A stretch of 41,607 nucleotides of DNA, from the NCBI GenBank assembly GCA_002441465.1, contig DJWE01000101.1, positions 22,713-64,319 on the forward strand. The letters run 5' to 3'. The stretch's first letter is position 1, and each line of letters opens with the position of its first letter. Source of the stretch: Propionibacteriaceae bacterium UBA6238. GTDB taxonomy: Bacteria > Actinomycetota > Actinomycetes > Propionibacteriales > Propionibacteriaceae. Made by a program: the position numbers and the translations under genes. The notes beneath the pieces were generated by a model. It ran no database searches and was not told the DNA's origin. It saw nothing but the letters and a program-made list of their open reading frames with translations. Positions 23,101 through 31,587 of the stretch are shown piece by piece.

Positions 23101-23376
23101 ATGACGCTCGGAGTCGATGACTGGACGCTTCAGGCCAAGTGTCGTGGCCTGCAGGACGAACTGTTCCCCGAAGGTGCCGACCAGAAACGGGCCCGATCGG
23201 TCTGTTTCACTTGTCCGGTGCGCAACGAGTGCCTCGCCGAGGCGCTGGACAACCGAATCGAGTGGGGCGTGTGGGGCGGCATGACCGAGCGGGAGCGTCG
23301 CCAGCTGCTGCGCCAGCGCACCGACATCACGTCGTGGACGTCCATCCTGTGCCCGAAGGGCCGTCGCTGCGAGTAG
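23101..23376 (+). CDS. whiB4: WhiB-family iron-sulfur regulator (WhiB4/WblA-like)
   Basis: 91 residues from the ATG at 23101; AAAGGA lies 9 nt upstream, whereas it would abut the ATG at 23092. The [4Fe-4S] ligands are C14, C35, C38 and C44 (VCFTCPVRNEC), and the G(V/I)WGG turn GVWGGMTERERR follows. DNRIEWGVWGGMTERERRQL resembles WhiB4, as does the divergent ponA2. Two further C-terminal cysteines (C84, C90) are unusual. WhiB4 senses redox state and controls antioxidant genes in mycobacteria. Confidence 0.93.
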   Translation: MTLGVDDWTLQAKCRGLQDELFPEGADQKRARSVCFTCPVRNECLAEALDNRIEWGVWGGMTERERRQLLRQRTDITSWTSILCPKGRRCE

Positions 23377-23439
23377 GACCGCTCCGCGTTCCCGTGTCCG
23401 AGATCGTCCAGGGCCCTGCCGATCGTCGATACTGAGCCC

Positions 23440-23595
23440 ATGACGAAATGGGAGTACGTGACCGTCCCCCTGCTGGTGCACGCCACCAAGCAGATCCTGG
23501 ACAACTGGGGAGCGGACGGCTGGGAGCTCGTGCAGATCGTGCCCGGGCCCAACGCAGAGAACCTGGTGGCCTACCTGAAGCGACCGGTCGAGTGA
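23440..23595 (+). CDS. DUF4177 small protein
   Basis: 51 residues, MTKWEYVTVPLLVHATKQIL at the start and WGADGWELVQIVPGP in the middle, the DUF4177 pattern and very like the mycobacterial protein beside ridA (Rv3678A). Its stop overlaps the RidA start (TGATG). Function unknown; the conserved position suggests a link with RidA. Confidence 0.9.
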   Translation: MTKWEYVTVPLLVHATKQILDNWGADGWELVQIVPGPNAENLVAYLKRPVE

Positions 23596-24086
23596 TGAAC
23601 GAAGAACTGGACGAGACGTCTGCCTCGGTCCGCTTGGGCGAGTTGGGCCTGGCACTGCCGGCGGTGCCGACGCCCGTGGCCGCCTACCTCCCCGCACTGT
23701 TGTCCTCGGGCCAGGTGTTCACCGCCGGCCAGCTGCCGTTCGTCGACGGCACTCTCGTCGAGGTCGGCAAGGTCGGCGCCGAGGTGGGCCCGGAGCGCGC
23801 CGCCGAACTGGCGCGGATCGCGGTCCTCAACGCGGTGTCCGCCGCGGCGTCCGTGGTGGGCGGAGTGGACGGGATTCGTCGCGTGGTGAAGCTGGTGGTG
23901 TACGTCGCCAGTGACCCGTCCTTCACCGGGCAAGCGGCCGTCGCCAACGGCGCGTCCGAGTTGTTGCAGCAGGTGTTCGGTCCGCGCGGCACGCACGCCC
24001 GCAGCGCCGTGGGGGTGGCGGTGCTGCCGTTGAACTCCCCGGTGGAGGTCGAACTCATCGTCGAGGCCAGCGCGGCCTCCTTCTGA
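23595..24086 (+). CDS. RidA/YjgF-family protein
   Basis: 163 residues. VRLGELGLALPAVPTPVAAYLPALLSSGQVFTAGQLPF, then VNAV-like VLNAVSAAASVVGGVDGIRRVVKLVVYVAS and the C-terminal GTHARSAVGVAVLPLNSPVEVELIVEA match the RidA family. The enamine/imine deaminase arginine is present as the R in THARSAVG. Overlaps DUF4177 at its start and is followed 2 bp later by nth. Probably removes reactive enamines or a related metabolite. Confidence 0.92.
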   Translation: MNEELDETSASVRLGELGLALPAVPTPVAAYLPALLSSGQVFTAGQLPFVDGTLVEVGKVGAEVGPERAAELARIAVLNAVSAAASVVGGVDGIRRVVKLVVYVASDPSFTGQAAVANGASELLQQVFGPRGTHARSAVGVAVLPLNSPVEVELIVEASAASF

Positions 24087-24088
24087 TC

Positions 24089-24790
24089 GTGATCCCAGGC
24101 GAATCCCGTACGGCGCTGGTACGCCGGGCCCGGACGATGAATCGGCTCCTCGCCGAGCTGTACCCCGACGCGCACTGCGAACTCGACCACGCCGACGCCT
24201 TGCAGCTGCTGGTGGCCACGGTCTTGTCCGCGCAGTCGACCGACCGGAGGGTCAACACGGTCACGCCCACGCTGTTCGCGCGCTACCCGGACGCAGCCGC
24301 GCTCGCCGCGGCGGACCGTGCTGAACTCGAGGCGCTGATCACACCGACCGGCTTCTTCCGCGCCAAGACCGAGTCGCTGCTGAAGCTGGGCGCGGCGCTG
24401 GTGGAGAACTTCGGCGGCGTGGTCCCGAACACGCTGGACGAGTTGGTCACGCTGCCCGGCGTCGGGCGGAAGACGGCGAACGTGGTCCTCACCGACGCCT
24501 TCGGCATCCCCGGGATCACCACCGACACCCACCTGATCCGGCTCAGCCGGAGGTTCGGCTGGACTGACGCCGACAAGCCCGTCGAGATCGAGTCCGAGGT
24601 CGGTTCGCTCTTCCCGAAGTCGGATTGGTTCGGGCTCAACCATCACGTGATCTGGCACGGACGGCGGCGTTGCCACGCCCGGCGTCCGGCGTGCGGAGTG
24701 TGCCCGCTGGCTCGGCTCTGCCCGTCCTATGGCGAGGGGCCGACCGATCCGAAGGTCGCGGCGAAGCTGATCAGGGAGCCACGCGGATGA
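24089..24790 (+). CDS. nth: Endonuclease III
   Basis: 233 residues with a GTG start at 24089. Helix-hairpin-helix with the catalytic lysine: LPGVGRKTANVVL. Catalytic Asp is in TDTHLIRL. The [4Fe-4S] cluster C-x6-C-x2-C-x5-C is CHARRPACGVCPLARLC. This is a DNA glycosylase/AP lyase for oxidised pyrimidines. Its TGA overlaps the tlpA ATG (ATGA at 24787). The order nth-tlpA-nudix is conserved in actinobacteria. Confidence 0.96.
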   Translation: MIPGESRTALVRRARTMNRLLAELYPDAHCELDHADALQLLVATVLSAQSTDRRVNTVTPTLFARYPDAAALAAADRAELEALITPTGFFRAKTESLLKLGAALVENFGGVVPNTLDELVTLPGVGRKTANVVLTDAFGIPGITTDTHLIRLSRRFGWTDADKPVEIESEVGSLFPKSDWFGLNHHVIWHGRRRCHARRPACGVCPLARLCPSYGEGPTDPKVAAKLIREPRG

Positions 24791-25422
24791 ATCGACGACA
24801 GGCAGCGCTGGGGACCGCAGTGTTGGCGCTTGCCGTGCTCCTGGCCGGGTGCGCGGACCTGCTGCCCGGGGTGAGCCACGCGACGTCCAGCCCGATCACG
24901 GCGTCGGCGGCTCCGGTGAGCCCGGAGTCCAGCCCGACCGACCTGGTCGCGGCCCGCAAGGCGGCCGGGATCGAGGACTGCCCGAGCCTCAGCAAGGCCG
25001 CTGCGGTGAGCGGAGGGCTGCCCGACCTCACGCTGGACTGTCTCGGTGGGGACACGACGGTGCGCCTGGCCGCGCTGCGCGGGCCGATGCTGGTCAATCT
25101 CTGGGCGCAGTGGTGCGAACCCTGCCGGGCTGAGGCGGCGCACCTGTCGGCGTTCGCGAGCACGCAGCACGAGGTTGCCGTGCTCGGCATCAACTACGCG
25201 GATCCGGACCCGGCTCTGGCGATCGAGTTCGCTCAACTGACCGCTGCGACCTATCCGCAGTTGGCCGACCCCGACCACACGCTGAAGGCTCCGCTCGGTG
25301 TCGCCGGCATCCCGTACACCCTCCTGATCGATGCCGAGGGGAGGATCGTCGCCCGGCACCCCGGCCAGTTCGTGTCGCTGGAGAACGTGCAGGAGTGGGT
25401 CGCGCAAGGGCTCGGCCGGTGA
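24787..25422 (+). CDS. TlpA-like thioredoxin lipoprotein
   Basis: 211 residues. A lipoprotein signal peptide ends with lipobox LLAGC (Cys near 22), followed by a Ser/Pro-rich linker. The thioredoxin fold (from about residue 85) has the redox motif W-C-E-P-C (LWAQWCEPCRAEA) and the cis-Pro in GIPYTLLID. It likely maintains thiols outside the membrane. ATGA overlap with nth at the start and GTGA overlap with the Nudix gene at the end. Confidence 0.93.
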   Translation: MNRRQAALGTAVLALAVLLAGCADLLPGVSHATSSPITASAAPVSPESSPTDLVAARKAAGIEDCPSLSKAAAVSGGLPDLTLDCLGGDTTVRLAALRGPMLVNLWAQWCEPCRAEAAHLSAFASTQHEVAVLGINYADPDPALAIEFAQLTAATYPQLADPDHTLKAPLGVAGIPYTLLIDAEGRIVARHPGQFVSLENVQEWVAQGLGR

Positions 25423-26069
25423 GTGCGCCGATTCCCGCCGAACTGCGGGACGCGAGCGTCCGGTTCGCCCGGCCGGACGCGTTGAGGTTCATCTCCGGGG
25501 CGAGAGCGCCACAGGGGAAGCGGGCCGCGGCCGTCCTGATTCTGCTCGGCGGAGAAGCGCCGAACTACGATGTAGTACTCGTGGAGAAGCGCGCGGACCT
25601 GCGCTCGCACGCCGGCCAGATCGCATTCCCGGGCGGGTCTATGGAACCTGGCGATCAGGATCCGATCGCCACGGCACTGCGTGAGGCGGACGAGGAAGTC
25701 GGCATCGTCCCCGCCTCGGTCGAGGTGCTCGGTACCCTGCCCGCGGCCCACATTCCGCGCAGTGGCTTCGACGTCACCTCGGTGGTGGGTTGGTGGCGGG
25801 ACCCGGTTCGGTTGCGTCCGGTGGACGTCGGTGAGATCGCCGCCGTCCACCAGGTTGCGGTGTCTCGACTGCTCGATCCGGCGAGCCGCAGCACCTGGGT
25901 GCACCCGCGTGGTTTCCGCGGTCCCGCGTTCACTTTCGACGACCTCTACGTGTGGGGTTTCACCGCCTACCTCCTGGACGGGCTGTTCGAATTGCTCGGC
26001 TGGACCGAGTCCTGGGACGCGTCCCGCACCACCCAGATTCCGTCCCGATTTCTCAGCGAGCGCCTCTAG
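25419..26069 (+). CDS. Nudix hydrolase, CoA diphosphatase type
   Basis: 216 residues from a GTG at 25419 that overlaps the tlpA stop. The Nudix box is G-SMEPG-DQDPIATALREADEEVGI, and the CoA-specific NUDT7/NudL-like motif precedes it (EKRADLRSHAGQIAFPGG). It probably hydrolyses CoA or acyl-CoA to 4'-phosphopantetheine. Followed after 12 bp by the palindromic element copy 2, which may end its transcript. Confidence 0.92.
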   Translation: MSAPIPAELRDASVRFARPDALRFISGARAPQGKRAAAVLILLGGEAPNYDVVLVEKRADLRSHAGQIAFPGGSMEPGDQDPIATALREADEEVGIVPASVEVLGTLPAAHIPRSGFDVTSVVGWWRDPVRLRPVDVGEIAAVHQVAVSRLLDPASRSTWVHPRGFRGPAFTFDDLYVWGFTAYLLDGLFELLGWTESWDASRTTQIPSRFLSERL

Positions 26070-26081
26070 GTGTGCCCCCCT

Positions 26082-26141
26082 CCTCCGAGTTGTCAGAATC
26101 TCCTTCGCCTATAGCCGAAGGAGATTCTGACAACTCGGAGG
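26082..26141. repeat. Dispersed palindromic element, copy 2
   Basis: A perfect 26-bp stem (26082-26107 with 26116-26141) and the loop CCTATAGC. Arms contain TTGTCAGAATCT as in copy 1; the inner stem is CTTCG/CGAAG, compared with ATGCG/CGCAT in copy 1, so pairing is kept though sequence differs. It lies between the Nudix and GH13 genes, both rightward. It could act as a terminator or processing site; there is no U-run. Confidence 0.92.
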
Positions 26142-26192
26142 GTGCGAGCGGCAGGGGTGCGGGCGGCGGTCCGGAGGCGCAAGGATGGGGAC

Positions 26193-27881
26193 ATGGCTCC
26201 CTGGTGGCAAAGCGCAGTGGTGTACCAGATCTACCCTCGGTCCTTCGCCGACAGCGACGGGGACGGCGTCGGTGATCTTCCGGGCATCCTCGCCCACCTC
26301 GACCATCTCAGCGCGCTTGGGGTGGACGTGGTCTGGCTCTCGCCGATCTACCGCTCGCCGATGGATGACAACGGCTACGACATCAGCGATTACTACGACA
26401 TCGACCCCTTGTTCGGCACGTTGGACGACATCGACGCCCTGATCGCAGGCCTGCACGAGCGCGGCATGAAGCTGGTCATGGACATGGTCGTCAACCACAC
26501 CTCCGACGAGCACCCCTGGTTCCAGGCTTCGCGGGATCCGTCCTCGCCGCAGCGCGACTGGTACATCTGGCGTCCGGCCCGAGAAGGCCATGAGCCCGGC
26601 ACTCCAGGCGCCGAACCGACCAACGCCGGATCGTTCTTCACCGGCCCGGGATGGCAATTCGACCCGGCCTCCAGCCAGTACTACCTGCACCTGTTCAGCC
26701 CCAAGCAGCCCGACCTGAACTGGGAGAACCCCGCTGTGCGGCAGGCGGTCTACGCGATGATGCGCTGGTGGGTCGCGCGCGGTGTGGACGGCTTCCGGAT
26801 GGACGTGATCAACCTGATCTCGAAGACCTACCCGTTGGTCGACGGCGTGGTGAACGGGCCGGACGGGCTCAGCTACGACCCGTCCCCGGTGGTCGAGGGG
26901 CCGCGGCTGCACGAGTTCCTGCGCGAACTGAACCACGAGGTGGGGATCACGGCGAACGACCTGTTCAGCGTGGGCGAGATGATCCTCGTGGACGCTGAGA
27001 CCGCCCGCTCCCACACCGACCCGGCCGCCGGCGAACTCGGCATGGTGTTCACCTTCGAGCACGTGAGCATCGACTCCGCTCCCGGGGGCATCAAGTGGGA
27101 CGTGATCCCGCTGAGCCTGCCGGCGCTGAAGGCCAACCTCGCCCTCTGGCAGGACACGCTCGCCGACGTCGGCTGGAACTCGCTCTACTTCGAGAACCAC
27201 GACCAGCCACGGTCGGTATCGCGGTTCGGGGATGACAGCGCCGAGTTCCGGGTGGCTTCGGCAAAGACGCTCGCCACCACGCTGCATCTGCTCAAGGGCA
27301 CCCCTTACGTCTATCAGGGCCAGGAACTCGGTCTGACCAACGCCGGCTTCACCGCGATCGAGCAGTACGACGACCTGGAATCGACCCGCTTCTACGCGCT
27401 GGCTACCGCAGCGGGAGCCGATCCGGCGCAGGTGCTCGCCTCGATCGCCGCCAAGAGCAGGGACAACGGCCGCACGCCGATGCAGTGGGACGGCACCGTC
27501 AACGCGGGCTTCACCGCCGGGACGCCCTGGCTCGCGGTCAACTCGAACCACGTCGACATCAACGCGGCGGCCCAACTCACCGACCCCGACTCGGTCTTCC
27601 ACCACTACCGGAAGCTGATCGCGCTGCGGCACGACCTCGAGGTGGTGCGTCAGGGGCGGTTCGCCCTGCTGCTGCCTGAAGACGAGCGGCTGTTCAGCTA
27701 CACCCGCGCGCTGGACGGCCAGGTGTTGCTGGTGGTGGCGAACTGGTCATCTGGGAGCGTCGTGCTGCCTGAGGGCCTACCGAGTCGGGTCGGTGCGGAG
27801 ATCCTGTTGGGCACGCACGACTCCGCGTCCGACGAACTTCAGGGATGGGAGTCGCGGATCTATCGGCTGGCCACAACCTGA
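26193..27881 (+). CDS. GH13 alpha-glucosidase (oligo-1,6-glucosidase/trehalase-like)
   Basis: 562 residues from ATG 26193 (AAGGA 7 nt upstream). GH13 conserved regions are in order: DGDGVGDLPGI, MDMVVNHTSDEHPWF, GFRMDVINLI (nucleophile Asp), GEMI (acid/base Glu) and FENHDQPR (transition-state Asp). The pattern and length match GH13 oligo-1,6-glucosidases/alpha-glucosidases acting in the cytoplasm on short malto- or isomalto-oligosaccharides or sucrose. It is preceded by the palindromic element and interrupts the otherwise mycobacteria-like gene order here. Confidence 0.94.
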   Translation: MAPWWQSAVVYQIYPRSFADSDGDGVGDLPGILAHLDHLSALGVDVVWLSPIYRSPMDDNGYDISDYYDIDPLFGTLDDIDALIAGLHERGMKLVMDMVVNHTSDEHPWFQASRDPSSPQRDWYIWRPAREGHEPGTPGAEPTNAGSFFTGPGWQFDPASSQYYLHLFSPKQPDLNWENPAVRQAVYAMMRWWVARGVDGFRMDVINLISKTYPLVDGVVNGPDGLSYDPSPVVEGPRLHEFLRELNHEVGITANDLFSVGEMILVDAETARSHTDPAAGELGMVFTFEHVSIDSAPGGIKWDVIPLSLPALKANLALWQDTLADVGWNSLYFENHDQPRSVSRFGDDSAEFRVASAKTLATTLHLLKGTPYVYQGQELGLTNAGFTAIEQYDDLESTRFYALATAAGADPAQVLASIAAKSRDNGRTPMQWDGTVNAGFTAGTPWLAVNSNHVDINAAAQLTDPDSVFHHYRKLIALRHDLEVVRQGRFALLLPEDERLFSYTRALDGQVLLVVANWSSGSVVLPEGLPSRVGAEILLGTHDSASDELQGWESRIYRLATT

Positions 27882-27893
27882 CCCGGCCCACGG

Positions 27894-27913
27894 TCCTCGA
27901 ACAGGCCCGAGGA
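27894..27913. terminator. Weak hairpin between convergent genes
   Basis: TCCTCG (27894-27899) and CGAGGA (27908-27913) form a short stem between the GH13 stop and the convergent holin-like gene. Too short to be sure. Confidence 0.3.
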
Positions 27914-27941
27914 ACGAGGGTCGTCGCGACGTCGCGGTGGC

Positions 27942-28409
27942 CTACTGCTCGATCTCTGGCCGCTTGCCGGTCAGCGAGAGCGCGCCCACCTCGGCCTGTC
28001 CCTTGGCCACGGCGTCCTTGACGGCGGTGACGGACGCCTCGACGCTCGCCTGGGTCGCCTGCGGCGGAGTGAAGGTCATCCGGCTCTTCCCGATCAGAGC
28101 CAGGAGGCCGGCGACCAGGAAGAAGACGACGGCCATCACGATGAAGCCCAGAGTCAGCGCGGGCAGCAGATCGAGCTGGAACCAGGACTGGAAGCCCAGC
28201 GACAGCCAGAACGCCAACCCGCTGAACAGCACCGCGGCACCACTCAGGCCGAGATAGGCAGCGGCACCGAACAGCCCTGCGCCGATCCCAGCAGCCTTCG
28301 CCTGGGGCATCAGTTCGGCCTTGGCCAGTTCGATCTCACCCTTGACGATGGTGGTGACGTCGGCCTGGATGTTCTTGATCACCTCGGCGATGTCGGGTTG
28401 CTCGGCCAT
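27942..28409 (-). CDS. Phage-holin-like membrane protein (DUF1469/Rv3669-like)
   Basis: 155 residues. N-terminal amphipathic helix (VIKNIQADVTTIVKGEIELAKAEL), two hydrophobic segments (about 44-70 and 82-108), and a C-terminal helix (VEASVTAVKDAV). This is the actinobacterial 'phage holin family' membrane protein, which is chromosomal and not part of a prophage. ATG at 28409 with AGGAG 6 nt upstream. Its position near ssd/tad is conserved in actinobacteria. Function unknown. Confidence 0.88.
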   Translation of the reverse strand: MAEQPDIAEVIKNIQADVTTIVKGEIELAKAELMPQAKAAGIGAGLFGAAAYLGLSGAAVLFSGLAFWLSLGFQSWFQLDLLPALTLGFIVMAVVFFLVAGLLALIGKSRMTFTPPQATQASVEASVTAVKDAVAKGQAEVGALSLTGKRPEIEQ

Positions 28410-28476
28410 TCGGGGCTCCTTCGGCGCTTTACCGGCCAGCCTAACGGCTGGGTCGCCGCGGATCTCCCGGGCGTGG

Positions 28477-29235
28477 TCAGAAGTTGATCTGCAGCCCGTC
28501 TTCCGGTGGACGCAACGCGGAGCCGAGCTCACTGTGGTTCACCTCGGCCCGCCAGCACAGGACGGAGTAGGGCAGCAGCAGAGGTTCGGGTCGGCGAGCG
28601 GAGGAATCGTAGAGCGCGCCCACCTGGTCGAGCAGCCGGGTCACGTCCGTCTCGTCGAGAGCGGCGAGGTTCGGTGCGCTGCTGACCATCTCCAGCATCC
28701 CGTCCCTGGTGATCGGCACCCACTGCCGGAAGGACCGGTGCTCGAGCAGCGGGAAGTGCGGGGACGTGGCGATCGCGCTCACCGAGTGGAGCTCCTCGGC
28801 GCTGGTCATCGCCTCCGGGTCGTAGGCGCGCAGGATCGCGGCCAGTCGACGCACCCATGGCACCGAGTCGTCACGCACGGTGTAGAGCACGCTGAGGCGT
28901 CCACCCGGGGCGAGCACGCGGGCGAACTCGTCGAGAGCGAGTCCGGTGGGCAGCAGATGCATGCCCTGTGCGACCAGCACGTCATCGAACGTGCAGGGCG
29001 CGAACGGCAGTGCGTCCGGCGCTGCGGCGAGGACCTCAAGGTGCGGGTAGCGCCTGCGTCCGGCGCGGGCGGCAGAGCCGGCCCTGTCGACGAGCAGGAC
29101 TCGGTTGCCGCGAGCTGCGAATCGGTTCGCCGTGACCGCCGAGGACCGGCCGACCGCAAGCACCCGGCCGGGCACGGTCGGTGCCAGCCAGTCGAGCGCT
29201 GCCATCGGAAAGGCGCTCGGGCTCGCGTTGGTCAT
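28477..29235 (-). CDS. Class I SAM-dependent methyltransferase
   Basis: 252 residues. The SAM site is VLAVGRSSAVTANRFAARGNRVLLVDRAG (a VLxxGxGxG variant: VLAVGRSSAV). FDDVLVAQGMHLLP and ARVLAPGGRLSVLYTV are motifs II-III of the UbiE/COQ5-like class. ATG at 29235. It is divergent from ssd with a 148-bp spacer that contains an inverted DnaA-box-like repeat. The substrate is unknown. Confidence 0.88.
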   Translation of the reverse strand: MTNASPSAFPMAALDWLAPTVPGRVLAVGRSSAVTANRFAARGNRVLLVDRAGSAARAGRRRYPHLEVLAAAPDALPFAPCTFDDVLVAQGMHLLPTGLALDEFARVLAPGGRLSVLYTVRDDSVPWVRRLAAILRAYDPEAMTSAEELHSVSAIATSPHFPLLEHRSFRQWVPITRDGMLEMVSSAPNLAALDETDVTRLLDQVGALYDSSARRPEPLLLPYSVLCWRAEVNHSELGSALRPPEDGLQINF

Positions 29236-29294
29236 GTCGGCATCGTAGGTGACCGGTCTGCGGCCGAGCCGAGCGAACCTCCGGTGGCCGGCGA

Positions 29295-29336
29295 CCCTGT
29301 GGAGAACTGCCCGGCTGCGATCAGTTGTCCACAGGG
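29295..29336. promoter_or_regulatory. Inverted DnaA-box-like repeat upstream of ssd
   Basis: CCCTGTGGAGAACT (29295-29308) and AGTTGTCCACAGGG (29323-29336) are inverted with one mismatch and a 14-nt loop. The right arm contains TTGTCCACA, the actinobacterial DnaA box, and the left arm TTCTCCACA on the minus strand. It lies in the spacer between divergent methyltransferase and ssd genes. It might be a DnaA-responsive site or a simple hairpin. Confidence 0.55.
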
Positions 29337-29383
29337 CCGGAATTCGGTGACCGCTGCGGGCGGCAGGTGCCGAAAGTGAAGAC

Positions 29384-30433
29384 GTGACGGAACTGGATCG
29401 TGGCAGCGACGTGCTGGTGGTTGCTCGGGCAGGCGAGACGCAGGACGCGATTCTGTCCGCGGTCGCGGCCCAGGAACTCGACGCGGAGGTGCTTACCGAT
29501 CCCGACCGGGTCGCCGGGTCGTGGCGGTCGGCCGGAACGGTGCTGGTCGCCGACGACCTGGCCGAGCAATTGGTGGGGCTGGCACTTCCGCATCGTGAGG
29601 GGGTCTTCCTCGTCGGCACCGACGTGGCCAGGCTGTCGGCCTGGTCGGCTCCGCTGGCGGCCCAGGTGATCGCGCTGCCCCAGGGTGGCGCTTGGCTGGG
29701 CTCGGTGCTCGCCGACGGCGCGAGCCGGGTCCGTGCCCCGGTCGTGGCCGTCGTGGGAGGGTCAGGCGGAGTCGGGGCGTCCACCCTCGCCGCGGCGCTG
29801 GCACAGCTGGCCGGGGAGCGGTCCGGCGGGGCGGCACTGGTCGATGTCGATCCTCTCGGCGGCGGTATCGACCTGTTGCTCGGTGCCGAACAGGTCGACG
29901 GCTGGCGCTGGCCGAGGTTGAGTTCCGCCGACGGCCAACTCGGCGACCTGCGCCGCCACCTTCCCGTGGTCGACGGCGTGTCCATGGTGGCGATGGCTCG
30001 GGGGCCGGCGCTCGACCTGGCGCGAGAACCACTGGCGGCGATTGTCGGTGCACTCCGCGCGTGGCATTCGCTGGTCGTGCTCGACCCAGGACGCTCTGCG
30101 GTCCCGGCGGCCAGGGAGGCGCTCCGGCTGGCCGCGCGTCAGCTGTTGGTGGTGGGTCCCGGTGTGAGGGGCGCGGCTGCGGCCCGGCAGACCGTGGTTG
30201 CCCTGGGCCTGGATCGCGCGGAGTTGGTCGTTCGGAGCTCACGCGGCGGGTTGCCGGCCGATCTGGTCGCCGACGTGGTCGGCCGTCCCGTGCTGGCCAC
30301 ACTGCCCGAGGAGGCCCGGCTGGTCGACGCGGCCGAGCGCGGTGAACCGCCGGCCCGTGGGGCGCGCCGTCGCTACCGACGCGCGGTCGCGAACCTGCTC
30401 GGCGAGCTGGTCGGCGCGGAGGTTCACCCGTGA
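29384..30433 (+). CDS. ssd: Septum site-determining protein Ssd (CpaE-like MinD relative)
   Basis: 349 residues from GTG 29384. It has an N-terminal receiver-like domain (residues 1-105) and a MinD/ParA-like ATPase domain with a deviant P-loop GGSGGVGASTLA near residue 125, lacking the invariant lysine at GKT. The DVDPLGGGIDLLL segment is the Walker A' partner region. In Mycobacterium Ssd heads the tad operon and affects septation; in Tad systems the CpaE homologue positions the pilus. Its stop overlaps tadA (GTGA). Confidence 0.92.
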   Translation: MTELDRGSDVLVVARAGETQDAILSAVAAQELDAEVLTDPDRVAGSWRSAGTVLVADDLAEQLVGLALPHREGVFLVGTDVARLSAWSAPLAAQVIALPQGGAWLGSVLADGASRVRAPVVAVVGGSGGVGASTLAAALAQLAGERSGGAALVDVDPLGGGIDLLLGAEQVDGWRWPRLSSADGQLGDLRRHLPVVDGVSMVAMARGPALDLAREPLAAIVGALRAWHSLVVLDPGRSAVPAAREALRLAARQLLVVGPGVRGAAAARQTVVALGLDRAELVVRSSRGGLPADLVADVVGRPVLATLPEEARLVDAAERGEPPARGARRRYRRAVANLLGELVGAEVHP

Positions 30434-31587
30434 CCGAGGTCGATCTCGAAGCCGTGCGGGCTCGCCTGGGACGGCAGGGGCAACTGCCGGGGCCGGTGGA
30501 GGTCGGGGCAGCCCTGCGGTCCCTCGGGGTCCTGGTCAGCGACTCCGTCGTCCGTCAGACCGTGGTCGCGCTCCGCCGCGACAGCGAGGGCGCTGGGGTG
30601 CTCGATCCGCTGTTGCGGCTGCCCGGCGTCACCGACGTTGTGGTCAACGGTCCCGATCAGGTCTATCTCGATCGCGGGCACGGGCTGGAACTTGCCGACG
30701 TCCGGTTCTCCGGCGAGGCGGAGGTTCGCCGGCTCGCGGTGCGGCTGGCGGCGTCGGTGGGTCGCCGGCTCGACGACGGATCGCCGTTCGTGGACGCGCG
30801 GCTGGCCAGCGGCGTGCGCGTTCACGCGGTGCTTGCCTGTGTGGCCGACTCGGGCACCTGCTTGTCACTGCGGGTGCCGAACCGGCAGCGGCTGAGCCTT
30901 GCCGACTGGACCGGGTCGGGGAGCCTGACCACTCAGGGATCCGACCTCCTCCGCGGGCTGGTCGCGAGCCGGCGAGCCTTCCTGATCTCGGGCGGCACCG
31001 GATCGGGCAAGACCACCCTGTTGGGGGCGTTGCTCGGGCTTGTGCCGGCCGAGGAGCGGATCGTCGTGGCCGAGGACTCCCGCGAACTTCAGCCCGATCA
31101 CCCGCACTGCGTTCGGCTCGAGTGCCGTCCGCCGAACGCGGAGGGTGCGGGGGCGGTGACGTTGACCGATCTCGTGCGCCAGGCGCTCCGGATGCGTCCG
31201 GATCGACTGGTTGTGGGCGAGGTGCGCGGGGCCGAGCTCGCTGATCTGCTCAGCGCGCTGAACACCGGCCACGAAGGGGGCTGTGGCACGGTGCACGCGA
31301 ATTCGGCGCGCGACGTGCCCGCACGGCTCGAGGCGCTGGCGGCGTTGGGTGGGCTCGACCGGGCGGCGTTGCACGCGCAACTCGCGGCCGCGCTGCAGGT
31401 GCTGGTGCACGTGCGGCGACTACGCGACGGGCGGCGTTGGGTGGAGGAGCTGAGCCTGGTGCGGCCCGATCCGGTGACGGGTCGGTGCGTGATCGTCCCG
31501 GCGATTCGGTTCCGTCCGAGCACGGCGGACGAACCCGGCGAGGGCTACGCGCAGCTACGGCGACTGGCGGACGGAGGCGATCGGTGA
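30430..31587 (+). CDS. tadA: Tad pilus assembly ATPase TadA/CpaF
   Basis: 385 residues. Type II/IV secretion ATPase. Walker A GGTGSGKTT is near residue 193, followed by VAEDSRELQPDHPHCVRLECR (Asp box) and RMRPDRLVVGEVRGAE (Walker B), then the His box GHEGGCGTVHANSARD. Starts GTG at 30430, overlapping ssd, and ends in a GTGA overlap with tadB. Powers assembly of the Flp pilus. Confidence 0.95.
   Translation: MTEVDLEAVRARLGRQGQLPGPVEVGAALRSLGVLVSDSVVRQTVVALRRDSEGAGVLDPLLRLPGVTDVVVNGPDQVYLDRGHGLELADVRFSGEAEVRRLAVRLAASVGRRLDDGSPFVDARLASGVRVHAVLACVADSGTCLSLRVPNRQRLSLADWTGSGSLTTQGSDLLRGLVASRRAFLISGGTGSGKTTLLGALLGLVPAEERIVVAEDSRELQPDHPHCVRLECRPPNAEGAGAVTLTDLVRQALRMRPDRLVVGEVRGAELADLLSALNTGHEGGCGTVHANSARDVPARLEALAALGGLDRAALHAQLAAALQVLVHVRRLRDGRRWVEELSLVRPDPVTGRCVIVPAIRFRPSTADEPGEGYAQLRRLADGGDR

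Noticed and set aside
27942..28409. Holin annotation suggesting a prophage
   Set aside because: The family is chromosomal in actinobacteria and no other phage gene is near.
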